DNA of 64,000 nt from Flammeovirga agarivorans (lineage in GTDB: Bacteria > Bacteroidota > Bacteroidia > Cytophagales > Flammeovirgaceae). Positions 26,090 to 34,829 of the stretch are shown here, one piece after another. The stretch is from NCBI RefSeq assembly GCF_012641475.1, contig NZ_JABAIL010000002.1, forward strand, positions 383,449 through 447,448. Reading direction: 5' to 3'. Below the pieces are notes generated by a model. The model was not told the DNA's origin. It was given only the letters and a program-made list of their open reading frames with translations, and searched no databases. The position numbers and the translations under genes are program-made. Numbering within the stretch: position 1 is the stretch's first letter; each line of letters opens with the position of its first letter.

Positions 26090-26117
26090 AATTGGGTGAT
26101 TAAAATCAGCTTTCTGG

Positions 26118-26148
26118 TTGGATTACGGTTAACAATTCATTATTATTG
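26118..26148 (+). promoter_or_regulatory. Promoter for the 35-residue peptide gene
   Basis: TTG at 26118-26120 is followed after 20 nt by TATTATTG at 26141-26148, one mismatch from TAnnTTTG. The predicted start near 26155 gives a leader of about 32 nt to the ATG at 26187. Confidence 0.55.
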
Positions 26149-26186
26149 TGCCGAAAAATATTGAAATTACTTAACCTCCAACTACG

Positions 26187-26294
26187 ATGGAAGCAATTAC
26201 ATATTTAGAAATCGCTGCAATGGGCTTTATGGTTCCACCACTAATCGGTGCTATTGCTTACGCGTTAATCACTATGGGTAAAGACAAAGTCTAA
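26187..26294 (+). CDS. 35-residue single-pass membrane peptide
   Basis: A very short ORF beginning ATGGAAGCA and ending TAA. The product starts MEAITYLEIAAMGFMVPPLI and ends in a basic Gly-Lys-Asp-Lys-Val tail. It has one hydrophobic helix (about residues 9-30) with a double Pro, and the positive C-terminal tail suggests an N-out, C-in helix. It has a plausible dedicated promoter upstream and a perfect terminator 7 nt after the stop, which is why I call it real. I do not recognise it by homology; small subunits of respiratory or transport complexes look like this, but no partner is adjacent except the convergent bestrophin. Confidence 0.6.
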   Translation: MEAITYLEIAAMGFMVPPLIGAIAYALITMGKDKV

Positions 26295-26300
26295 ACCAAA

Positions 26301-26339
26301 AAAGAACGATATCAAATCAATTGATATCGTTCTTTTTTT
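26301..26339. terminator. Bidirectional terminator between small peptide and bestrophin genes
   Basis: A perfect 15-bp stem, AAAGAACGATATCAA at 26301-26315 with its complement at 26321-26335 and a five-base loop. T7 follows on the plus strand and an A-run precedes it, so it works for both convergent genes. Confidence 0.88.
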
Positions 26340-27360
26340 ATAGAAGGACATTATCTTTTGGCTTCAATTTCTCAGGGATTTTTGGATCATCAATCATCTC
26401 CTTCATATCGATCTCAATCGTATTACATAAACTCGTCATTGGAGTATCAAATGCTAATCCTTCGAAAGGGTTTTCAGCAAAATCTCCTACAAGTTCCATT
26501 AGGATATAGATAGAACCAATTAAAGCTGTAAAAGGAACTGTCATCCAAACTGCACCATTTCCTAAAGCCGAGAACTGAGCTACCATTCCAAAAGGAAGTA
26601 AAGTCACAAATAATACAGTTAGTACCATTGACGTGTTTGCATATTGCCTTGGTAAAGGGAAGTTCTTAATACGCTCACATTTTCCTTGCTGAACATAGAA
26701 ATCTTGTAATAGCTTCTGAAATTCAACATGTCTAAAGTCATCTACTAACCCTAACTCTCTAAGTTTTAAAATATCTTTTGACTGATTACTTATTATTTGA
26801 GTACAGATGTTTTTCTTTTTAAGTAAGGCATCAACCTCATGGTCTGGTAAGAATTTTCTTAGCTCTTCTTCCTCACTTAAGCTTGCGAAATTATCACCTA
26901 ATTTTTTTCTGATATCTGTAGTCATTGGATGATTATGCTCCCAAGGTTGAGATTTCCATAATTGCCTTCTCAGGCGGTACACCCATGCAATATGTCGATA
27001 GATTAATCTTTTATGAATGGCTTGTAATTCCTCTTTGGACAATGGGTTCTGATCACTTACAAAAATATTTGTGGTGTAGTCTCTGGCCATTATACCCCAA
27101 GTACGACTACTGTTTACAATAGCACCCCAAATTTTACGGGCTTCCCATGTTCTAGCATAAGCAGAGTTGTTTTTGAAACCAACATAAAATGCTACCGCAG
27201 TACCTACAACAGATAGAATTGACCATGGTAACTTAAAGTAGATAAACCCAATATATTCATAAAGAACGACTACCACTAAGGCATACCCTGCCAATGCTAA
27301 TATGGGTGTTAATGATCTACCTAAGAAAAGTTTGTAGTTAATATTCCGATTAGTATACAT
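26338..27360 (-). CDS. Bestrophin-family (UPF0187) ion channel
   Basis: A 340-residue inner-membrane protein. Two hydrophobic hairpins (about 14-70 and 235-290) flank a long cytoplasmic helical region, as in bacterial bestrophins such as KpBest. The phrase GFKNNSAYARTWEARKIWG matches the first conserved cytoplasmic segment, and the C-terminal AENPFEGLAFDTPMTSLC matches the family's acidic-proline end region. Members conduct anions or cations as pentamers; selectivity cannot be read here. It is monocistronic and convergent with the 35-residue peptide gene. Confidence 0.88.
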   Translation of the reverse strand: MYTNRNINYKLFLGRSLTPILALAGYALVVVVLYEYIGFIYFKLPWSILSVVGTAVAFYVGFKNNSAYARTWEARKIWGAIVNSSRTWGIMARDYTTNIFVSDQNPLSKEELQAIHKRLIYRHIAWVYRLRRQLWKSQPWEHNHPMTTDIRKKLGDNFASLSEEEELRKFLPDHEVDALLKKKNICTQIISNQSKDILKLRELGLVDDFRHVEFQKLLQDFYVQQGKCERIKNFPLPRQYANTSMVLTVLFVTLLPFGMVAQFSALGNGAVWMTVPFTALIGSIYILMELVGDFAENPFEGLAFDTPMTSLCNTIEIDMKEMIDDPKIPEKLKPKDNVLL

Positions 27361-27412
27361 ATTTCAGATAAACAGATTGAAAAATTCTTATTGAAACTAC
27401 GAAGTTTTGACA

Positions 27413-27451
27413 TAAAAAAATAGTACTCCCAATAATTAATTGAGAGTACTA
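27413..27451 (-). terminator. Terminator of the large T9SS cargo gene
   Basis: AGTACTC at 27422-27428 pairs with GAGTACT at 27444-27450, and CAAT at 27430-27433 with ATTG at 27439-27442, giving a short loop. On the minus strand the hairpin is followed by T7 (A-run at 27414-27420). Confidence 0.8.
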
Positions 27452-27473
27452 TCACTTATTCTTCTAATCAATA

Positions 27474-30400
27474 TTACTTATTAATAATGACAGGTATTGT
27501 ACCGTAATCCAAATCTTTAGTATATACATTCACAAAATATTGCCCATTTTGTAAACGTCTAAACTTCATTTCTTTTGGTATTCCTGTATAGCTTTCAACT
27601 ACTTGTCCACTCGTATTTCTAATAACGATACTAATTTCATTTGCATCTAAACCTTGTAGTGAGAAGGTGCCATTAGAAGGGTTAGGATAAGCTAAAACAT
27701 TAGAAGACAACTCATTTTCCAAAGAGTTTACAGAAGTAAGTCTAATAGTTGCCGTTTCTTGATTAGAAGCACCACAATCATTCGATGCCTGTACTGACAC
27801 CGTATGGTCTCCTACATTAGCTTCCCTAACTGTAAACATTATGGTCTGTTCATTATCATTACCAATAACATCACATCCTTCTGGTATATTCCAATTGTAA
27901 TTTCCGCCCCCGGTAACATTTGAGGCTGTAAGCTGAACGGTATCTGCTACGGAATATTCTGTTGAAGAAACCGTAATACCTCCTATACTTGGTGAGGCTG
28001 GAATCGCAATTTTCAATGAATTACTGGAGTTAGTTCCAGCACATGCATTTGTTGCTGTAACAGAGATATTGATAGAATCAGAGTCTACATTTTCTACATT
28101 TAAGGTTAGAATATCAGTAGTTTCATCTCCGACCACAACTGCTCCATCTGGAATGGTCCAACTAAATCCATTGGCAAATAAATGTCTTGCAACAATCGTT
28201 ACTTCTGCATCTCCACAAGACAATGTCTTATTGGCAATTAATTCAGAGATTAAAGGTGCTTTAGATACATGAACATAGGCGGTATCTGCTGTACCTAATC
28301 CACAAGTACTTTTTGCACTAACTAATACTGGATAAGTACCTTCTTGTACCCCAGTGAAATCTACTTCAACGGTAGCCGCATTTGCTTGAGCTCCGCTGGC
28401 AAGAACTGCCCCTGTTGGTAATGTCCAATTGAATTCATGGGATGGGTTACTAGCTGTGGCTGTGAAATTAATCGTTCCTCCAATACATACATTTAAATCA
28501 GTATTTGTGATAGTCGGTACTGCATTAGGATCGTAAACATCAAAAGTTAATGTATCAGAAACTTGTTGCCCACAACCATTAAATGCATGACAAACAATTC
28601 TGTGTGTACCAAAACCTTCTCTACTCAAATCAACCTGAAGTTCATCACCATGGAGACTTGTCAATGCTATGATATCCGTTGGTAATTCCCAATAGAAAGA
28701 GTCTACATGAGCATAACTAGATAAAGTAAGTCTAGCATGTTGTGTAGGACAATGTAAATCTACCGATGGCTGTATATCTCCAATTGAAGGCTGAACAAAT
28801 TGATGAACATCCCATGAAGCAGTATCTCCATATTGATATCCACTTGCTGCATTGGCATTATAAGCTGAAACACTAATTGTAGTGGTTTGCTCTAAGTTGG
28901 AAGTTAATGCACTAAAATCGAAAGTGGCACTATCTCCATTGGTCTGTCCCGCTACTAAAGTTACATTTGGATTAGAAGACCACCATTGCAGGTCACCTCT
29001 ATCATGTCCATATACCTTAAATGTTCTTGTAGAAATATCACAGCCTAAGGTATCTGCATTGAGCCTTTGTCCAGTGATAGGTGATAACTGAACAATATTT
29101 ACACTAGTCTGTAAAGGATTTGTTCCCGTTGCTTGATCCAAAGTATATAACAATTCAAATGCATCACTATTTCCTCTATCTATACTCCAGAATGTTCCTT
29201 GGAATGCAGGAGTTCCTCTTTCAGTACCTCGATGGTCGGACCCTACATAATTTCCTGTTTCGCCCCCTTTAGTAAAACCATATATTTTGTTATCATGATA
29301 AGCCAAGTCTGACATTGGGAACCAACCATGTGTACTATCATTGGCTACTGAATTTAACTCCGTATCAAAGCCTGTCTCAGGAAATTGTTTAATGATATGT
29401 GATGCACCTATTCGATTTCCATTCTCACCCATTGGATAAGCAAGAATACAACCCATGGTAGTTGGACTATTGTATTCAGATGCTGCAACTAATGTATCTG
29501 GATCACCTCCTGACCCTGGTAAAATCAACATTTTACCTTTTATGCCTGGCTCTCCTTTTCCTGATGCTCTTAACTCAATTTTTGTTCGTTCTCTTGAATC
29601 ACTAACAAATACATCAATTGTATATTCATGTGTGATCACCCATGGTGAACTTGACACATCCAACTTCAGTATGGTTCCTCCGTGTGTTGCTATTACATTC
29701 TCTCCAGAACCTTGTGTAGAGTAATAATACGTATCGTCGTCTTTTTTAGTAACTGAAGAAGAAAATAAGAAACCCCAATCCCATGCTGCATCATTGTTAT
29801 CTACATTTCTCTTACTTCTAAGATCTATTAACTCTGTAAACTGACCTGTAGATAAATCATAAGTATAAAGGAAATTGGTATATGTAAACACTAATTTGCC
29901 TTGTATCTCAATTATTTCACCAATGATATTGTATGGTGCTTTTTCTGTCGCTTCGAAAAGTCTGTTTTTAAACCTTCCGGACAATATTATCACAGAATCC
30001 AACTCATCATTAAACTCAACCAAGCGGTCTCTATAGAATAAGGAGTCTTTATAAACATCATATGCTGTTGCTCCTGTTCTTTCAATTGCGTAATATTTTC
30101 CGTTGGATGCTAAAAAAGCTCCATTGGAATATCCTTGCTTGGCCAACGAATTATTTCCTGTTGAATATAGATGACCAATATTGCCTGAAGAAGGATCAAA
30201 AGAAGCTAATGTACCATAATTATTAATACCTCCATCTCGATTTGAAAAAGTAAATTTTCCGTCTTTATACGGAGTTAACCTTGTCTCAGGAATAAAACCG
30301 GTATCTGACCCAAAACTGGCAATTACTTCCATTTTATTGGTTGCTAATTGATATTTAAAAATTGCTCCTTGGTTACTTTTTCCACCGAATTCTGTGATGC

Positions 30401-31604
30401 CCCACATCGTTCCTCCATCATCATCTGTGATAATAAAAAATTCTGTCGGGTATGATGAATCCTTGAAGTGATAAAGTTCTTTGTAATTACCGTGACGGTC
30501 ATATTGGTAAATAACTCCCCTATCTGGTCCTGAAAAAGTGATTGTTGCAGGTTGTGTCATACCAATAAGGTTATGACCATGTGGTACTAATCCTGATATA
30601 GCTGTACCGTTTGCATTACCAAATGTAAATTCTTTGGTAACAGATTTATCATCCGGATCTATACTTACTAAAGTACCTACTCCAGCTGAACCTCCTGCAA
30701 AAGATCTAGAGTACAAAGTACCCGATGAGTTTCTGAATACTCCTGAAAATTTATCTCCCAAGAATTGTCGATCTCTTACTACTTTTATCTCGTGAATAAA
30801 TCCACTTTCGGCGTCGACTTCATAAAAGCCTCCACCTCCAAAAGGTGATGCAGAGTTCGCTACAACTAATCTATCTCTTCCTTGCACATTTCGATGAGCA
30901 AGTGCACCAGATGCTAATGAGTAGCCATAAGGATTACTACATAATATTCTATCATTACCTGTCGCTAAATCGTATTCATAAACACCACCGCCAACAACAC
31001 TTGATCCATCCAGTCCATCAAAAATGGTGGCATATAATTTATTATTAAGCTTATAAAAGCCTCCCCCCATTCTTTTAATCTTAAAAATACTTGTAAGGTT
31101 AGTAAGTGGAATCAAGTGGGTTGGATCACTAAGTTTAATAGCAAATACTACATCTTCACTACTACGGCGTCTCATAATACCATAAAGAATCTGGTTATGT
31201 TCCACCATATTATATATAGGATAATGTTCATTGTAATCAAATGAAAACAGTTGAGTTACAGTATTAGTTGATGGATCTATTCTGAAGAAAGTACCGCTGT
31301 AATGCTCTCCGCCTCCTTCTGTGTGACCATAAATATATCCATCAGAAGCTAATACTAACGAACTAAAGTCTCCGGGTTGTCCTGTAAAGGATTCTCCATG
31401 ATCATAAAACTCTGGTGCTGTACCCGCTGGTGCACTTAGATTATAAACAGAAATACCTCCAGAATTTTGTATACCTCCAGAAGAATTGGTATTGATAACA
31501 TATGGCTGAGCTAGTGTGAATCGAAAAGCCATAGACAGTAGGAGCATAAGGAATATTTTTAATGCTCTACTATCCCATTGGTAATAGTAAATAGAAAACA
31601 TCAT
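27474..31604 (-). CDS. Large secreted T9SS cargo protein: kelch-like repeats, PKD-like domains, type A sorting domain
   Basis: A 1376-residue secreted protein. The signal peptide ends near FTLAQ. Residues about 45-850 hold spaced repeats with a G-G-x(n)-G-T-F/I-F pattern (for example SDGYIYGHTEGGG and DGGTMWGITEFGG), resembling Gloeo/Verruco beta-propeller-like repeats. Residues about 850-1290 contain PKD-like units, each with a core such as FYWELP, FNWTLP, FSWTIP or YNWNIP and conserved cysteines. The last 80 residues (YPNPSNGTFSLQG onward) form a T9SS type A sorting domain. No enzymatic domain is recognised; adhesion or polymer binding is a guess. It is divergent from another T9SS cargo gene across a 632-bp gap. 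Confidence 0.88.
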   Translation of the reverse strand: MMFSIYYYQWDSRALKIFLMLLLSMAFRFTLAQPYVINTNSSGGIQNSGGISVYNLSAPAGTAPEFYDHGESFTGQPGDFSSLVLASDGYIYGHTEGGGEHYSGTFFRIDPSTNTVTQLFSFDYNEHYPIYNMVEHNQILYGIMRRRSSEDVVFAIKLSDPTHLIPLTNLTSIFKIKRMGGGFYKLNNKLYATIFDGLDGSSVVGGGVYEYDLATGNDRILCSNPYGYSLASGALAHRNVQGRDRLVVANSASPFGGGGFYEVDAESGFIHEIKVVRDRQFLGDKFSGVFRNSSGTLYSRSFAGGSAGVGTLVSIDPDDKSVTKEFTFGNANGTAISGLVPHGHNLIGMTQPATITFSGPDRGVIYQYDRHGNYKELYHFKDSSYPTEFFIITDDDGGTMWGITEFGGKSNQGAIFKYQLATNKMEVIASFGSDTGFIPETRLTPYKDGKFTFSNRDGGINNYGTLASFDPSSGNIGHLYSTGNNSLAKQGYSNGAFLASNGKYYAIERTGATAYDVYKDSLFYRDRLVEFNDELDSVIILSGRFKNRLFEATEKAPYNIIGEIIEIQGKLVFTYTNFLYTYDLSTGQFTELIDLRSKRNVDNNDAAWDWGFLFSSSVTKKDDDTYYYSTQGSGENVIATHGGTILKLDVSSSPWVITHEYTIDVFVSDSRERTKIELRASGKGEPGIKGKMLILPGSGGDPDTLVAASEYNSPTTMGCILAYPMGENGNRIGASHIIKQFPETGFDTELNSVANDSTHGWFPMSDLAYHDNKIYGFTKGGETGNYVGSDHRGTERGTPAFQGTFWSIDRGNSDAFELLYTLDQATGTNPLQTSVNIVQLSPITGQRLNADTLGCDISTRTFKVYGHDRGDLQWWSSNPNVTLVAGQTNGDSATFDFSALTSNLEQTTTISVSAYNANAASGYQYGDTASWDVHQFVQPSIGDIQPSVDLHCPTQHARLTLSSYAHVDSFYWELPTDIIALTSLHGDELQVDLSREGFGTHRIVCHAFNGCGQQVSDTLTFDVYDPNAVPTITNTDLNVCIGGTINFTATASNPSHEFNWTLPTGAVLASGAQANAATVEVDFTGVQEGTYPVLVSAKSTCGLGTADTAYVHVSKAPLISELIANKTLSCGDAEVTIVARHLFANGFSWTIPDGAVVVGDETTDILTLNVENVDSDSINISVTATNACAGTNSSNSLKIAIPASPSIGGITVSSTEYSVADTVQLTASNVTGGGNYNWNIPEGCDVIGNDNEQTIMFTVREANVGDHTVSVQASNDCGASNQETATIRLTSVNSLENELSSNVLAYPNPSNGTFSLQGLDANEISIVIRNTSGQVVESYTGIPKEMKFRRLQNGQYFVNVYTKDLDYGTIPVIINK

Positions 31605-32236
31605 TAATAGTTTGGGTTAAATAATACTATGAAAATAACCACCTTCAGCATAGAAAAAAAGTGATTATATGAAAATCACTAGCATTCCTCTAAATATCAC
31701 AAAATGAATAAAATACTCATTGACAACTACTTCCAAAAGCATCATCAATCTCTATTCTCTGTTTACTTGAAACTAATTATAATAAATTCAATGATAGCTA
31801 ACGAAATTATTTAAACACATCACGCTTAATATGTTATTTTATTTTTTATCAAAAACACTACATACTTAATATTTCCACTTTTGCATCATTAAAACAGCTT
31901 AGTATTCTGAAATAGTTTTATTAGAATAGTACAATTTTTAATAATGTATTTTCCTGTAAAATTGAGTCAAAAAATAGATTTTTATTCACAAAACATTGAT
32001 TATCATACATATGTACACAAAAACCGTTATTACAACAAAAATCACATAAAACACTAATATTCAGACTTTTATTCTTAAAATATTTCAAATTTAGCATGTA
32101 AGAAAATTTAACAACGTCATTTTACCCCCTGAAACTAATAGTCTGAGTACATACATTACTCATGACATTTCCATCCTTTTGAGATAAGTTACCGTAAATA
32201 AATGCAAACCTAATTACTATTTAACTCGCTCGAAAG
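31605..32236. other. Long divergent intergenic region between two T9SS cargo genes
   Basis: These 632 bases are very AT-rich, with no credible ORF, RNA gene or strong hairpin that I can see. They must hold promoters for both divergent cargo genes, but I found no clear TTG-N20-TAnnTTTG pair. The unusual length suggests extra regulatory sites or upstream leaders. Confidence 0.5.
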
Positions 32237-34327
32237 ATGAAAAAGATTTTATTCCTGTTATTCCTAATTTTTATTACAAAATTAACTATTAGTGCTCAAA
32301 CTTACTCAGTATCAAGTTCTGCATCTGGCTTTATATATATAGGTACAAGAGGTAGCTTATCAGATTTTGTTGATGAAGATGGAAATAGCTTACCTTCTTG
32401 GACAGGTGGATATAACGTTAGAATACAAAGTGGAAAAAACGTATATATTGGAAATAATTCTTTTGATCCTGACGTAGTGATCGATACGTTATTCGTAGAT
32501 GGGACATTAAATAATACAGCTTATAGAACTACATGTCATTTTGGTACAGTAATCGTTTCAGGTTCTGGTAACTTTAATGCTGACAACCATTCGGGTGGTC
32601 GTTTATATGTAAATGTTCAAGATATTGTTTTAGAAGAAGGTGCTGAGTTTGCTGTACCAAGTGTTGGTTCTAATGGATATAGTGGATTAAACTGGTCTGG
32701 AGCAATTACAGTAGAAGATAACGTTACACTTTCTACAGGTGGTGCTTCTAATAACCTTATTACATTAGCACAGATTAATGCTTTACCAGGTAACAACCCA
32801 AAAACAGTTGCTCAAGGTACTGTAGATGCTATCCCTAATAATATTAATTCAATTGTTTTAAATGGTAACACAGCTTTAACTGCAAACCTTGCCAATACTG
32901 GCGTTAGTATCTACACACAAGGTAATGACTTAATTATTGCAGATTCAATTACTACTGATGTAAAAATATATGCTGATTTAGCTTCGGAAACTTCTCCTAC
33001 TGTAGATTTAGCATTTGCAGGTAATGCAGCAGGTACATTCAGTTTACAAGCATCAAATAATGTTGTAAGATCTTTGACAATGAATACGACTGGAGGTTCA
33101 GTTACTTTAGGTGAGCCTATCAACATTGTGAATAGTACTTATAACTCTAGTGCATTGATCTTAACAAATGGAATTTTAAATACAACGACTACTAATATTT
33201 TAAATCTGAATGAATTCTCTTTTGTAAACAATGCAGTATATACTTGGACAGGTCATGCTTCAGGTGGTTCAGATGCTTCACATATTAATGGTCCTATTCA
33301 AAAAACGATCAACTTTACATCTGCTTTAAAATCACATTTCAGTATTGTAGGTTCTAATTTCTTCTTAATGATGCCAGTTGGTAAAGGCGGTACGTTAAGA
33401 GAGGCAGGTGTAGGTCAACCGACAGCAAGTTCAAGTACAGTTTTTAGAGTAGAGTACCACAATAACCCACATACTTTCTATAGAACAGTAGATCCTATGG
33501 CAGGTGTAGACGCAGTAAGTTCAACTGAATATTGGGATGTAGACAGAATTAGTGGTTCAGCTTCAGCAGCAGTTACTTTATCTTATGATGCAAATAGTGG
33601 TATCCAAAATACACATATCTCTGATGTAAAAGTAATGCACTACGACGGTTCGCATTGGGAATCACAAGGTGCTCAAGTGTATAACACTGTAGGTTCAAAT
33701 GTTGGTGTTTTAGCATCAAGTCCAGCTTCAAGTTTTTCTCCTTTTACATTGGGAGGTTCAAACAACCACGATTTGCCTGTTGAGTTAACTTATTTTGAAG
33801 GTGAGCGAAACGAGGATGGTTCAGTAAGTCTGTATTGGGAAACTGCAACAGAAATCAATAATAGTCACTTCGAAATTGAAGCTTCATCAAATGGTAGAGA
33901 TTACCAAGTTATTGGAACTGTTGAAGGTAACGGTAATTCTAATGTTAGTATTGAATATGATTTTGAAGTAGTAGCACAAGAAGCCGCTCAATATAACATC
34001 TTTAGATTAAGACAAATTGATTTCGACGGTGCTTTTGAATATTCAGATGTTGTTGTTATCGAAAATACTGCACAGAGCTTTGATTTAGATATTAATGTAT
34101 TTCCAGTACCAGCACATGGTCATATTACTGCCAGAATTAATCATGAAGAAGTGTTAGAAAATAGTGTAGCTGTAATCTATAATGTAAATGGTTTTACATC
34201 TATGTTACTAGAAGCTGATCATTTAGATAATATTGATATCTCGTCATTAACAGATGGTATCTACTTCTTAAGTATCACAACAGCTAATGGTTTGAAAAAA
34301 GTAGAAAGATTTATTGTTAGAAATTAA
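32237..34327 (+). CDS. Secreted T9SS cargo protein, type A sorting domain
   Basis: A 696-residue protein with a signal peptide ending near TISAQ. The N-terminal two thirds are beta-rich and Thr/Ser/Asn-rich, probably beta-helical. A module starting LPVELTYFEG (about residue 511) and containing LYWETATEINNSHFEIEASS is shared with the proteins at 42877 and 61757. The C-terminus from about residue 625 (VFPVPAHGHITARI...) is a T9SS type A sorting domain ending KVERFIVRN. No catalytic motif is recognised. It probably sits on the cell surface or is released. A terminator follows. Confidence 0.87.
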   Translation: MKKILFLLFLIFITKLTISAQTYSVSSSASGFIYIGTRGSLSDFVDEDGNSLPSWTGGYNVRIQSGKNVYIGNNSFDPDVVIDTLFVDGTLNNTAYRTTCHFGTVIVSGSGNFNADNHSGGRLYVNVQDIVLEEGAEFAVPSVGSNGYSGLNWSGAITVEDNVTLSTGGASNNLITLAQINALPGNNPKTVAQGTVDAIPNNINSIVLNGNTALTANLANTGVSIYTQGNDLIIADSITTDVKIYADLASETSPTVDLAFAGNAAGTFSLQASNNVVRSLTMNTTGGSVTLGEPINIVNSTYNSSALILTNGILNTTTTNILNLNEFSFVNNAVYTWTGHASGGSDASHINGPIQKTINFTSALKSHFSIVGSNFFLMMPVGKGGTLREAGVGQPTASSSTVFRVEYHNNPHTFYRTVDPMAGVDAVSSTEYWDVDRISGSASAAVTLSYDANSGIQNTHISDVKVMHYDGSHWESQGAQVYNTVGSNVGVLASSPASSFSPFTLGGSNNHDLPVELTYFEGERNEDGSVSLYWETATEINNSHFEIEASSNGRDYQVIGTVEGNGNSNVSIEYDFEVVAQEAAQYNIFRLRQIDFDGAFEYSDVVVIENTAQSFDLDINVFPVPAHGHITARINHEEVLENSVAVIYNVNGFTSMLLEADHLDNIDISSLTDGIYFLSITTANGLKKVERFIVRN

Positions 34328-34354
34328 GATTAAAATTCATAAGCGAGTACTAGT

Positions 34355-34390
34355 AAAAGGTCGTTTTACTATTGCGGCCTTTTCTTCTTC
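34355..34390 (+). terminator. Terminator after the T9SS cargo gene
   Basis: AAAAGGTCG at 34355-34363 pairs with CGGCCTTTT at 34375-34383 (one T-G), with an 11-base loop. The following sequence is T-rich but interrupted by C. Confidence 0.7.
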
Positions 34391-34408
34391 ACTATTAAAT
34401 TTAAAAAC

Positions 34409-34528
34409 ATGAAAAAGTTATTGATTCTATTTGTTATCCTTTTTGCAATGAAATTAGCCTCTGATATCAACCCATTTACCAACCATGTGAAAGAAAAGAA
34501 AATCTCTTATGTAGCCCATAAAAAATAA
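34409..34528 (+). CDS. 39-residue peptide with hydrophobic N-terminus
   Basis: A short ORF, product starting MKKLLILFVILFAMKLASDI and ending in a Lys-rich tail (HVKEKKISYVAHKK). The N-terminus looks like a signal anchor or an uncleaved membrane helix. It lies between two terminators, 25 nt after the first and 22 nt before the second, so it forms a separate transcription unit if expressed. I saw no convincing promoter. I do not recognise a family, and the frame could be fortuitous. Confidence 0.45.
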   Translation: MKKLLILFVILFAMKLASDINPFTNHVKEKKISYVAHKK

Positions 34529-34550
34529 AAAAATTCTTCGAGCGACAATT

Positions 34551-34590
34551 GTCTTCATTTAAGTTTAAGGTCTTAGATGAAGACTTTTTT
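34551..34590 (+). terminator. Strong terminator after the 39-residue ORF
   Basis: GTCTTCAT at 34551-34558 pairs with ATGAAGAC at 34577-34584. The stem continues through a T-G wobble and TAAG/CTTA to an eight-base loop, 13 bp in all, followed by T6. Confidence 0.88.
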
Positions 34591-34696
34591 GTATAAAAAC
34601 TAACTAAATTATCACACATCAATCAATAATAAAAAATTGACAAAAGACAATAAAAATCGTTTCATATCTTAAAATATACAAAATAACATATCAATT

Positions 34697-34704
34697 TACT
34701 TTTG
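34697..34704 (+). promoter_or_regulatory. Candidate -7 box upstream of the sulfatase gene
   Basis: TACTTTTG fits TAnnTTTG. No TTG lies 20 nt upstream. It would give a leader of about 120 nt to the ATG at 34830. Confidence 0.35.
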
Positions 34705-34829
34705 TTTGACTTAAAACAGTTAAACAATATAACTTGTTTGATATTAAACTACGTATTTCGAAATGTGATTAGTAAAAATACAGTTTACAAAAGAATTACT
34801 GACACACTGACCAACATTTATAAATTGAT

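Larger units (their letters stand above)
34529..34829 (+). other. Intergenic region before the sulfatase gene
   Basis: About 300 bases containing the terminator at 34551-34590 and a -7-like box at 34697-34704. The rest is AT-rich sequence with no ORF. The long leader before the sulfatase may be regulatory. Confidence 0.5.

Noticed and set aside
29455-29724. Plus-strand ORFs within the large T9SS gene
   Set aside because: These are shadows of the minus-strand coding frame, which has a signal peptide, repeats and a sorting domain.
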